Of a stretch of 11,747 nucleotides of DNA, positions 5,128 to 11,399 are shown one piece after another; position 1 is the stretch's first letter, and the number at the start of each line of letters is the position of its first letter. The DNA lies in assembly GCF_000434895.1 (NCBI RefSeq), contig NZ_FR892803.1, positions 1 to 11,747 on the forward strand, read 5' to 3'. The translations under genes were made by a program, and so were the position numbers. This stretch comes from Phascolarctobacterium succinatutens CAG:287. GTDB taxonomy: Bacteria; Bacillota; Negativicutes; Acidaminococcales; Acidaminococcaceae. The notes beneath the pieces were generated by a model. That model saw nothing but the letters and a program-made list of their open reading frames with translations, did not search any database and was not told the origin of the DNA.

Positions 5128-7669
5128 ATTTTTTATTTTCTTCGGCTGCTTTTTTGGCATCCATAAGAGAATGATAATCGCTAATATTCCAACAACGATC
5201 GTTAGGAGCAACTATATCACTAAAGACCGGTGGCTTAATCTTAGTACGAGGCAGGAAAACAGGATCTTCAAAATACCTGATCTTGTTACAATAAATTGGC
5301 GCAAGACCTTTACAGAAAACCAAAAGTTTTGACGGATCCATAGTGGAAACCTCATTAGGATACATCAACGGCCTCGACATAAGGCTATCATTATAACTTG
5401 TAGGCATAGGCAAGATATTACTGTTCCTTGAACTTGATGTGCTTTCAATAGTCTGATTACCAAGCTTGTCAGATAAATACTTAGCACTATTATTATCACT
5501 AGGCGTATGGTAAACCTGAACCTGGCAGTTAGATACTACATAGTTATCTTTACCATAAATGTTATTAATCTGATTCAAATCCTGCGTAATAATACAAGCC
5601 TTCATGCCATAGCCGGCAATAAAGCCTTCAGATATAGCAAAACCATCCATCTTGCCAAGGGCAGGGAACTCATCTAAAAGCAGCAGCAATCGATGCTTAT
5701 GTTCTTCAGCCTTACCATCAGAAAACTTCATTTCCTCAACGTTAAGACGCCATAACATATCAACGACAACACGAAGAAGAGGACGAACAACATCCATTTC
5801 GCCAGGACCAAAGACAAGATAAAGACTAATAGGCTTCTTACAATCCATCAAATCTTTCATAACAAAATCACTGTCCCTGATATTATCAACAATGATAGGG
5901 TTACGATATAGAATAAGAGCAGTATTCAACGTCGAAAGAATTGAACCAAACTCTTTATCAGGTTTATCTACCATAGATTGAAAAAGCTGACGGACATGCG
6001 GATGCAGACCATCACGATTAACCTTATCGGGATAAAGCTTTACAAAGAAATCATCATTTTCCTTACCGTCAGGTGCATGACGATAACCATGGTTATTACC
6101 ATCAAAATTAGTAATATAAGTCTGAAATTTTTTCTGCAAGCCACTTAATGTCTCAGATTCTTCGCTTAATGCTTTTTTATACTCTTCTTCATCAAGTTCA
6201 GTAACATTGTCAGGATCAACATTCGCCATTAACAGAACCTTGTTGACATCAACTTTAATTTCAGGCATTTCTTCAGCTAATGCCTTACGTTTTTCCTCAT
6301 CTGCAGCAATTTGCTTCATCAAAGAGCCAGGCTGAATATTATCAGACGGAGATACGAATTCATCTTCACCATCATCAAAATCAAAAAATTCATCATCATT
6401 ACAGAAAGAATTCAAAGAACTGGAATACTGCTTTAATGGACTGAACAACTTATAGACCTTAGCATTATCAGCAGAATCAGAAGCAGAATCAGAAGTATCA
6501 CTATTACTGCTATTATCGTCATTTTTAAGATTATCAGCAACAGCCAAAGCCTGGTCTACAGAAGTAATACGACATTCTGTAGTTTTTTCATAATCCTCCA
6601 TAAGCCGGGCATCTTCTTCAATCTTTTTCTTGATAGCTTTCGCTTTTTCAGCAGACTCTTTACCTTCGCTGCCTTGACCATCATAAAGAAAGTCAAGAAC
6701 ATCAGAAAGGTTTGCTGTACGGGGAGGTTCATTACCATTATGAAAGCGTTTGGCATAAAGCAGATGAAGAACAACACCTTGCAAAAGATCCCAAGCATTA
6801 TTTACCCAATGCGCATTGTTTCCGTCACCACCTTTACCGGTAGGATCAACAAGAATCTTAGTAATAAGCTGCAAATCATTCATCTCATATGGAGTACCGA
6901 TGCGAATCTCATCAAGCGGATTATAATGGCAGCTCTCACGGCTAGTCGGCTTAAACATGAAAACATCATTACCAAGCTTATGTTTTCTGAAACCTGCAGT
7001 AAGCTCCCAGTTTTCGCCTTTGATATCAGTAACGATGGTAGAACCTTCCCAGGCAAGCAGAGTAGGGACAATGTGACCTACGCCTTTACCGGAACGTGTA
7101 GGAGCACAGATAAGAATGTGCGTTTTTGAATTATCGCGTATATACTTACCATTATCAAGACGACCTAAGAAAACCCCTTTACCACAGAACAAATCATTAT
7201 CATTCCTATGACGATTATCAGCAAAAGCCTGAGAAAAATTTCCTTGTTTTAGGAATTTAAGAACAGTCAGAAGCTTTTCCCAGCCTGTTCTTCCATCCGG
7301 ATCATAGCTATATTCAACAATCTCTTCTTCTGTAGCAAAATGAGCACTGCCATGAGAAACGAATTCAATTTTGCTGTTACGGGCTATAATCAGACATCCC
7401 AAAAGCATAGCTCCACCTAATGCATACATTGCAGGATTAAAAGCATAAGTATCAAAAATCCATGCAGCTTCTTTTCCGTAAGAAAAGTACCAGCTTATCC
7501 ATATAAAAGGAAAATAAAGATGAGGAAACCCAAACCAGGACAAACTTCCATAAAGAGCCGGCTGATAACTCAAAATATCAGCTATTTTTTGACTAGCATA
7601 TATACCAGCTAATAACTGAGCTAGAAAGTTTAAACCTAATAAAAGTAATACTCTTTGCTTTTTATTCAT
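5126..7669 (-). CDS. traG: VirD4/TraG-family coupling protein (T4CP) with acidic insertion
   Basis: Inner-membrane hexameric ATPase that links the relaxase-DNA substrate to the secretion channel. N-terminal membrane segments lie at about residues 6-26, 43-66 and 78-96. Walker A is APTRSGKG (K195) and Walker B is LLLLDEFPALGK (D666-E667). The family segment HPHVRQLFQSMVDK is at 556-569. The length, 847 aa, is about 210 more than RP4 TraG (635 aa). The excess lies between about residues 330 and 555 and includes a Ser/Asp/Asn-rich patch from N383 and an acidic DDEFFDFDDGEDE patch. ATG at 7669 overlaps the preceding stop as ATGA with no clear Shine-Dalgarno, so translation is probably coupled to the virB10 C-part gene. 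Confidence 0.94.
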   Translation of the reverse strand: MNKKQRVLLLLGLNFLAQLLAGIYASQKIADILSYQPALYGSLSWFGFPHLYFPFIWISWYFSYGKEAAWIFDTYAFNPAMYALGGAMLLGCLIIARNSKIEFVSHGSAHFATEEEIVEYSYDPDGRTGWEKLLTVLKFLKQGNFSQAFADNRHRNDNDLFCGKGVFLGRLDNGKYIRDNSKTHILICAPTRSGKGVGHIVPTLLAWEGSTIVTDIKGENWELTAGFRKHKLGNDVFMFKPTSRESCHYNPLDEIRIGTPYEMNDLQLITKILVDPTGKGGDGNNAHWVNNAWDLLQGVVLHLLYAKRFHNGNEPPRTANLSDVLDFLYDGQGSEGKESAEKAKAIKKKIEEDARLMEDYEKTTECRITSVDQALAVADNLKNDDNSSNSDTSDSASDSADNAKVYKLFSPLKQYSSSLNSFCNDDEFFDFDDGEDEFVSPSDNIQPGSLMKQIAADEEKRKALAEEMPEIKVDVNKVLLMANVDPDNVTELDEEEYKKALSEESETLSGLQKKFQTYITNFDGNNHGYRHAPDGKENDDFFVKLYPDKVNRDGLHPHVRQLFQSMVDKPDKEFGSILSTLNTALILYRNPIIVDNIRDSDFVMKDLMDCKKPISLYLVFGPGEMDVVRPLLRVVVDMLWRLNVEEMKFSDGKAEEHKHRLLLLLDEFPALGKMDGFAISEGFIAGYGMKACIITQDLNQINNIYGKDNYVVSNCQVQVYHTPSDNNSAKYLSDKLGNQTIESTSSSRNSNILPMPTSYNDSLMSRPLMYPNEVSTMDPSKLLVFCKGLAPIYCNKIRYFEDPVFLPRTKIKPPVFSDIVAPNDRCWNISDYHSLMDAKKAAEENKK

Positions 7670-8427
7670 GATTTATACGGTTCCAAGACAACATCCTGAT
7701 CAAAAATTATATTAAACTTATAACCAGGACGGATAATTACAGTAGGAGCTATATTCAAATTCTTATTGACAATACTTGATGTAGCAGAAGAAATATTGTT
7801 AGCAGCTTCAGAACCTGCCTCAGATTTAAACGTAGTATTGTTATTATTAGAATCCGTTGCAGCAGCTACACCACCTGTAATAGCACCACCTATAAGCGCG
7901 GTCCAAATTACTCGTGCATAATGGCTTCTTACTTTATCTTTAAAACCAACATAACCTTCGTTGTCGCTGCCATTAAAATTAGGTAATACCATGCTTTTCC
8001 CGTTCGGAAGTATCATACGCTGCCAAATTACGGCTCCACGAGTCTGAGCAAAAGCAGTATTACTATCATAGATACCAATAAGCTTAGTGCCTTGCGGAAT
8101 AAGCAGATATTTACCTTCAACAGTATCGTAAACATTCTGAGATACCTGTCCAATAACAGTACCAGGCAAATCACTGTTTAGACCAGTAACAAGAACTCCA
8201 GGAACAACAGTTCCGGCCATAACCTGATAAGGAGAAACACTGTCTAAAAGTACACCTGGGGACATTGTATTAAGGTTAAGAGGCTGTTTAGAAAAAGCAA
8301 GATGGGCAGCCTTTAGATTTTGATCATTTTGCTGCTGAACGCCGGAAGCAGAAGATGAACCTTGCTCATCAGCAAAACAAACACTACTCAAAAGACACGC
8401 TGCTAGAGTAAAATGTAATAACTTCAA
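7666..8427 (-). CDS. trbI: VirB10/TrbI C-terminal domain as a separate secreted protein
   Basis: This encodes only the periplasmic and outer-membrane half of VirB10 (253 aa). Family signatures are present: GVLVTGLNSDLPGTVIGQV, LLIPQGTKLIGIYDS, NGKSMVLPNFNGSDNEGYVG, the antenna-helix region KVRSHYARVIWTALIGGAITGG (quoted residues about 165-186), and the closing strand IRPGYKFNIIFDQDVVLEP. It begins with its own signal peptide, MKLLHFTLAACLLSSVCFA, with probable cleavage before DEQ. The LAAC tetrad resembles a lipobox but comes too early to be convincing. The start is TTG at 8427, 8 bases after AGGAGG; an in-frame TTG at 8433 is too close to that site. Its Shine-Dalgarno directly follows the stop of the N-part gene. 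Confidence 0.92.
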   Translation of the reverse strand: MKLLHFTLAACLLSSVCFADEQGSSSASGVQQQNDQNLKAAHLAFSKQPLNLNTMSPGVLLDSVSPYQVMAGTVVPGVLVTGLNSDLPGTVIGQVSQNVYDTVEGKYLLIPQGTKLIGIYDSNTAFAQTRGAVIWQRMILPNGKSMVLPNFNGSDNEGYVGFKDKVRSHYARVIWTALIGGAITGGVAAATDSNNNNTTFKSEAGSEAANNISSATSSIVNKNLNIAPTVIIRPGYKFNIIFDQDVVLEPYKS

Positions 8428-8441
8428 AATCAAAACCTCCT

Positions 8442-9239
8442 TTAATTATCTTTGTTAAGCTCGAACCGAATAGGACTTTCATTAGCCTTTGCTTTGAGTT
8501 CAAGCTGTTTTTCCAGAGCCTTAGCATAAGCTTCTTCGGCTGGATCAACCTTATGCTCAATAGCTGCACCGGAAGGGTGGGGAGGAACATAAGGAGCAGG
8601 AGGGGCAGACCTTGTGACAGGCTCAGAATAAACTGATCTATCCTGAGTTCCTGCAGAAGAATTCTGATTACGCTTAGCAGCATAAGAATCATTGGAATAC
8701 GATTCGGAATTGCCAGACTGACTCTTATATAACTTTTCTTTTTCAGCCAAAGTCTTATAATCTTTAGGAACATTTTGAAGATGATTACCTGTCACGGCAG
8801 TATCATTAGCACTTTCCTTAGCCAGTTCTGCTTTACTGGCTTTAACATTACTTTCATATTTTGATGTAGTAAACCAGGAATTAATTGAAAAGAAACTAAT
8901 CAGAATAGCTGCAAAAATACCGAAACCAATATAGGTCTTTTTCTTATCAATACCAACAAAAAACTTTTCCTGATCGGCTTTCCCAACAATTTCAAATGAC
9001 TGCTTAGCTTCAGCTGTATCAGCTTTCTTTTTTGACCGCCAATTTCGCCAGCGAGTCATCAAAGCATTAGAAAAGTTGTTTTTTTTCTGTTCTGTCATAT
9101 CAATAAAGCTATCACCACCTGTTTTAGCATCATATGCTTCAACAGATTGTCTTTGAGCAGCTTCATTTTTTTCAATATCGTCGCGTTCTTTGGGAGAAGC
9201 CTTTTCAAGCTTCTCTCTACGTCTTGCTTCATTTTCCAT
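8442..9239 (-). CDS. VirB10/TrbI N-terminal half: membrane anchor and periplasmic linker
   Basis: A 265-aa protein with the layout of the first half of VirB10/TrbI. It has a charged cytoplasmic N-terminus (about 1-98), one membrane helix (about 104-125, TYIGFGIFAAILISFF), then a long hydrophilic periplasmic region. That region includes VPKDYKTLAE, a Pro-rich stretch PPAPYVPPHP and a charged helix ending SPIRFEL. It stops before the barrel domain, which is encoded by the next gene. ATG at 9239 is preceded by GAGGA within the last codons of virB9. The assignment rests on membrane topology, the Pro-rich linker and position, since linker regions are poorly conserved. It should work with the downstream protein to span both membranes. 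Confidence 0.82.
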   Translation of the reverse strand: MENEARRREKLEKASPKERDDIEKNEAAQRQSVEAYDAKTGGDSFIDMTEQKKNNFSNALMTRWRNWRSKKKADTAEAKQSFEIVGKADQEKFFVGIDKKKTYIGFGIFAAILISFFSINSWFTTSKYESNVKASKAELAKESANDTAVTGNHLQNVPKDYKTLAEKEKLYKSQSGNSESYSNDSYAAKRNQNSSAGTQDRSVYSEPVTRSAPPAPYVPPHPSGAAIEHKVDPAEEAYAKALEKQLELKAKANESPIRFELNKDN

Positions 9240-9244
9240 AATAA

Positions 9245-10039
9245 CTAATCCTCATAACGATATTTTACTTTGACTTTTTTCCCGCCTAGAACAAAAACAG
9301 CCTGATCGACAACTCGGTCAACAATGAAATATCCATCAATAAAACGATAAGATACCAAAAGGAGTTTGTTGTCGTCATCAACAACAAATACGGCCGGCAG
9401 CTCAGTATCCTTAATATCCGATTTCATCTTAAAATACGTCTTATATTCACTACGAAAAACATTTACTGGAGACCATTTATAATGAGTATCAGATATCTTA
9501 TAACCAAATTTAATCTGTGACGGATCAATAGAACTATAAGATTTAGTCTGCTGCTCATCATAAATCTGGGTATCACTCTTTGGATAAATCCAGCTGACCA
9601 TAGGGTTATAAGCAGAACCTGCTTCAACAATAAGCTGATAAGAACGTTTATCAGTATTAATAACAATATTGGTGCTGATACCATTCTGGAGAGGCTTTAA
9701 AAAGATATGCTCTACAGCATTACCAAAACTGCCAGTCTTGGCATTATCAATACGCCAACGGGCAGTATCGCCACCACCGACATATTTCAAGGTTTCGCCA
9801 GGCTCCAAACGGATATCAGTAATAAAACCAAGCTGAGTATAAATTTTGAAAACCTGCTGCGGAAAATAGGGGAATGTAACTTCTACACCTTTGCTTGCAG
9901 CTTCATAAGCATCCTGTACAAATCCTTCGGAACCATAAGAATCTGAAACAATTGGATTAGCAGGACTTTCGGCAGCAAATCCACAAGCGGGTATACAACC
10001 AGCAATCAATGCTGCCAAAATTAAAGATTTCATATACAT
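9245..10039 (-). CDS. trbG: VirB9/TrbG-family outer-membrane complex protein
   Basis: Periplasmic protein (264 aa) that joins VirB10 in the outer-membrane core complex. Its signal peptide spans about residues 1-22. The body has VirB9 hallmarks: FPQQVFKIYTQLGFITDIRLEPGE, DTARWRID, HIFLKPLQNGISTNIVINTDKRSYQL, a short linker, and a C-terminal domain with LPAVFVVDDDNKLLLVSYRF and DGYFIVDRVVDQAVF. ATG at 10039 has AAGGAGG 7 bases upstream, better than the internal ATG at 10033. The IAGC tetrad at residues 12-15 resembles a lipobox, so the protein may be a lipoprotein; alternatively cleavage is after GFA. It lies 16 bases after virB8, and its last codons contain the ribosome site of the next gene. 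Confidence 0.93.
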   Translation of the reverse strand: MYMKSLILAALIAGCIPACGFAAESPANPIVSDSYGSEGFVQDAYEAASKGVEVTFPYFPQQVFKIYTQLGFITDIRLEPGETLKYVGGGDTARWRIDNAKTGSFGNAVEHIFLKPLQNGISTNIVINTDKRSYQLIVEAGSAYNPMVSWIYPKSDTQIYDEQQTKSYSSIDPSQIKFGYKISDTHYKWSPVNVFRSEYKTYFKMKSDIKDTELPAVFVVDDDNKLLLVSYRFIDGYFIVDRVVDQAVFVLGGKKVKVKYRYED

Positions 10040-10055
10040 TACTATGCCTCCTTGC

Positions 10056-10754
10056 TTACTTCTGTCCCTGGCTAATAGTAAAGTCTTTAACTTTCACACC
10101 CAAAGGATTAGAATAAACAGTTTTTTCATCTAAAGCCGTCTGCTCAACACTGAAAAATGCTTCTAATTCATATTCACCAATGACTTTGCCGGAATTATCG
10201 TAAGAAACTTCATTCCAACGCACATTAAAAGTATTTTCCTGTCCTGCAAGTGGTGTAATGCTCTTTAACTTAAGCATAGTAGTAATACCATCTTTCAGCT
10301 TCTGCTGATGATTTTCACGCATAGCCATATCGTTCATCTTCTGAGATGTTTCAGTTGTCAAAAATGTATACGCTTCATTCCAATTAGATTCATAAAGTAC
10401 CATATCTTTAGGTAAAGTACGGGTTTTACGGATAAGTTGCCAGATAAAATACTCATATTGTTTATTATCAGCCACAGATTTAGCAAGAACCTTGCTTGAA
10501 GAGATAACTGCACCTGTAGAATTATCTACTTCTACAATATAAGGAACAATGGCACTGCGAACACCAAGATAGCTTACCATGCCAACCGCAAAAACGTTAA
10601 CACATAACATACTAATGGCAAAAAAACGCCAATTAGCTGCACTATGCAAAGATAAGCCCATTTGACTTAAAAATCCATTGACACCTTTTTGATAGTAACT
10701 GTCTGGCATAGAATCATCAGGAACCCTACTTTGAAATTTTGATTCAAAAGCCAT
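10056..10754 (-). CDS. trbF: VirB8/TrbF-family inner-membrane protein
   Basis: Bitopic inner-membrane protein (232 aa) that helps assemble the secretion channel. It has a cytoplasmic tail of about 40 residues, one membrane helix (about 42-66, containing FFAISMLCVNVFAVGMVSYL), then a periplasmic domain of NTF2-like fold typical of VirB8/TrbF. Landmarks are IVPYIVEVD just after the helix, YFIWQLIRKTRTLP, NTFNVRWNEV and a C-terminal NPLGVKVKDFTIS. ATG at 10754 is selected because TAGGAG lies 7 bases upstream; a ten-residue in-frame extension lacks a ribosome site. It follows virB2 by 19 bases. Confidence 0.93.
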   Translation of the reverse strand: MAFESKFQSRVPDDSMPDSYYQKGVNGFLSQMGLSLHSAANWRFFAISMLCVNVFAVGMVSYLGVRSAIVPYIVEVDNSTGAVISSSKVLAKSVADNKQYEYFIWQLIRKTRTLPKDMVLYESNWNEAYTFLTTETSQKMNDMAMRENHQQKLKDGITTMLKLKSITPLAGQENTFNVRWNEVSYDNSGKVIGEYELEAFFSVEQTALDEKTVYSNPLGVKVKDFTISQGQK

Positions 10755-10773
10755 AATATATCTCCTAGTATAA

Positions 10774-11088
10774 TTATTTACCAAACATTGCCGTAATAAA
10801 CTGATTACCTAAAATAGCTAAAGACAAACCCATAACCAGCTTGATAGCCGTACGGCCGAACTGACCACCTTCACCCATAGCCATCATGACACCACAAACT
10901 ACAACAGTAATACTTGCTGCCAATCTAGCAACAGGACCAGTTAAAGACTCCTGCAGCATAGTAAGGGGTGTTTCCCAAGGCAGTGCTGCAAAACAGTTCT
11001 GGGGTACAATAACGTACAATGCAAGCAAAGCAAACGCATAAAACATAGTAACAGGATCAGTAAAAGGTTTTACCATTAATTTAATCAA
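10774..11088 (-). CDS. trbC: VirB2/TrbC-family pilin precursor (start ambiguous)
   Basis: Major pilin precursor (104 aa). A hydrophobic leader ends at QNCFAA, followed by LPWETPLTMLQESLTGPVAR, closely similar in plan to RP4 TrbC, and two membrane helices (about 54-71 and 83-99) around the polar loop GEGGQFGR. Start choice is uncertain. TTG at 11088 overlaps the stop of a five-codon mini-ORF, ATG at 11076 has no Shine-Dalgarno, and the only good ribosome site (AAGGAG at 11111-11116) fits ATG at 11102 in another frame. One extra A in the A7 run, or a -1 shift there, would fuse MEKKE to LIKLMVKP. It is the first transfer gene after the leader region. Confidence 0.9.
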   Translation of the reverse strand: MIKLMVKPFTDPVTMFYAFALLALYVIVPQNCFAALPWETPLTMLQESLTGPVARLAASITVVVCGVMMAMGEGGQFGRTAIKLVMGLSLAILGNQFITAMFGK

Positions 11089-11102
11089 TTCTTTTTTTCC
11101 AT
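11085..11102 (-). other. Five-codon mini-ORF (MEKKN) overlapping virB2
   Basis: ATG at 11102 has an ideal AAGGAG 8 bases upstream. It reads five codons to a TGA at 11085-11087 that overlaps a TTG in the virB2 frame (TTGA). It includes A AAA AAG in the zero frame, the classical -1 slippery heptamer. It could be a coupling minicistron, a programmed frameshift start for virB2, or the mark of a one-base homopolymer error. Confidence 0.6.
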
Positions 11103-11110
11103 CTTTATCA

Positions 11111-11116
11111 CTCCTT
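11111..11116 (-). promoter_or_regulatory. Shine-Dalgarno AAGGAG of the virB2 leader
   Basis: Strong ribosome-binding site 8 bases before ATG 11102, but 22 bases before TTG 11088 and 34 before ATG 11076. It therefore decides where translation begins and makes the virB2 start problematic. Confidence 0.8.
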
Positions 11117-11148
11117 ATTAAAAATTATGCGTCAAAGGTGAAGCTGGA

Positions 11149-11222
11149 AAATAAAAAAACCTCTGCACGCAGGACATTTAATAACGGAGGACTTAAGTTT
11201 CCGTTCCCTCGTGCCAGAGGTT
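11149..11222 (-). terminator. Second leader hairpin with T tract (attenuator-like)
   Basis: On the minus strand an 8-bp outer stem AACCTCTG/CAGAGGTT (215-222 with 158-165 in the 11000s) continues as CACG/CGTG past a one-base bulge. An inner AACGGA/TCCGTT hairpin (11183-11188 with 11200-11205) lies within it. The outer stem runs into T7-A-T4. It lies about 50 bases upstream of the virB2 ribosome site, so it would stop transcription before the operon unless it is bypassed. Its 5' arm can also pair with CCAGAGG upstream (11293-11299). Confidence 0.75.
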
Positions 11223-11244
11223 AAAAAATTTGCGAATCAAACCG

Positions 11245-11295
11245 AAAAAAGAAAAAGACATCCAATCGAACGTAAAATTGTTCGACTAAATGCCT
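11245..11295 (-). terminator. First leader terminator (16-bp stem, T5-C-T6)
   Basis: Minus-strand arms 11280-11295 and 11256-11271 form a 16-bp stem (counting G-U pairs in RNA) around an 8-base loop, followed by T5-C-T6. With the promoter at 11329-11357 it would give a transcript of about 78 bases. It is a textbook intrinsic terminator, 143 bases upstream of the mini-ORF start. Confidence 0.8.
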
Positions 11296-11322
11296 CTGGG
11301 AACCCAGGTATTCTAATTTTCT
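11245..11322 (-). ncRNA. Candidate ~78-nt leader RNA or small RNA
   Basis: Predicted from a near-consensus promoter whose start point would be near A11322 and the first leader terminator ending near 11245. It begins with a short hairpin (CTGG/CCAG around 11297-11308) and then the 16-bp terminator stem. It contains no start codon with a ribosome site. It may be an independent small RNA or the prematurely ended leader of the transfer operon. The family is not recognised. Confidence 0.45.
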
Positions 11323-11328
11323 AATGCT

Positions 11329-11357
11329 ACTATATACCACAGACAAAAATATGTCAA
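11329..11357 (-). promoter_or_regulatory. Sigma-70-type promoter toward the transfer operon
   Basis: TTGACA (11352-11357), a 17-base spacer and TATAGT (11329-11334) on the minus strand. This is consensus at -35 and five of six at -10 with optimal spacing. Predicted start is near A11322. It is the best promoter in the window and drives leftward into the two leader terminators and virB2. Confidence 0.8.
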
Positions 11358-11390
11358 TAGAATGAAAAAATATAGTTAAAAAAATGATTG

Positions 11391-11399
11391 ATTATAGCA
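11391..11399 (-). promoter_or_regulatory. Extended -10 element TGCTATAAT, leftward
   Basis: A perfect TATAAT (11391-11396) preceded by TGC forms an extended -10 in the left arm of the large palindrome. A weak -35-like TTTACT lies at 11416-11421 with a long 19-base spacing. It may be a second leftward promoter for the transfer operon. Confidence 0.5.

Larger units (their letters stand above)
4868..5128. repeat. 9-bp degenerate tandem lattice, tract 3 (29 units)
   Basis: From 4868 in nine-base steps there are 29 units. Twenty-two begin with an exact RTWAY core, and 26 match if the fifth base is free. Examples are ATAACTAAA at 4922, GTTAGTAAA at 4931, ATAACTTTA at 4940, ATAACCGTA at 5075 and GTTATTTCC at 5102. 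The last unit contains the virD4 stop codon (5126-5128). The first unit lies just upstream of the Shine-Dalgarno of the 152-codon gene, so the lattice fills the whole intergenic gap. RTWAY is self-complementary, so both ATAAC and GTTAT forms occur in one register. Confidence 0.85.

Noticed and set aside
4868..5128. CRISPR array or iteron origin
   Set aside because: The period is 9 bp with degenerate units, not identical repeats with unique spacers. The units are far shorter than usual replication iterons, and no rep gene is present.
4852..5211. N-terminal extension of the 152-codon gene (hydrophobic, Val/Ile-rich)
   Set aside because: The frame is open only because the 9-bp lattice keeps codons in register and gives repeated Ile/Val/Thr. 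There is no ribosome site at 5211, while AAGGAGG sits correctly before ATG 4851.
4952..5332. Plus-strand open frame across the lattice into virD4
   Set aside because: Same lattice effect on the opposite strand (RTWAY is self-complementary). It overlaps virD4 antisense and has no ribosome site.
8384..8773. Minus-strand open frame bridging the two virB10 halves
   Set aside because: It is out of frame with both halves and has no family features. Both real genes have good starts, so it does not show a frameshift.
11149..11222. T-box, cobalamin or other known riboswitch in the leader
   Set aside because: The conserved cores of those classes are not present; only terminator-like structure is supported.
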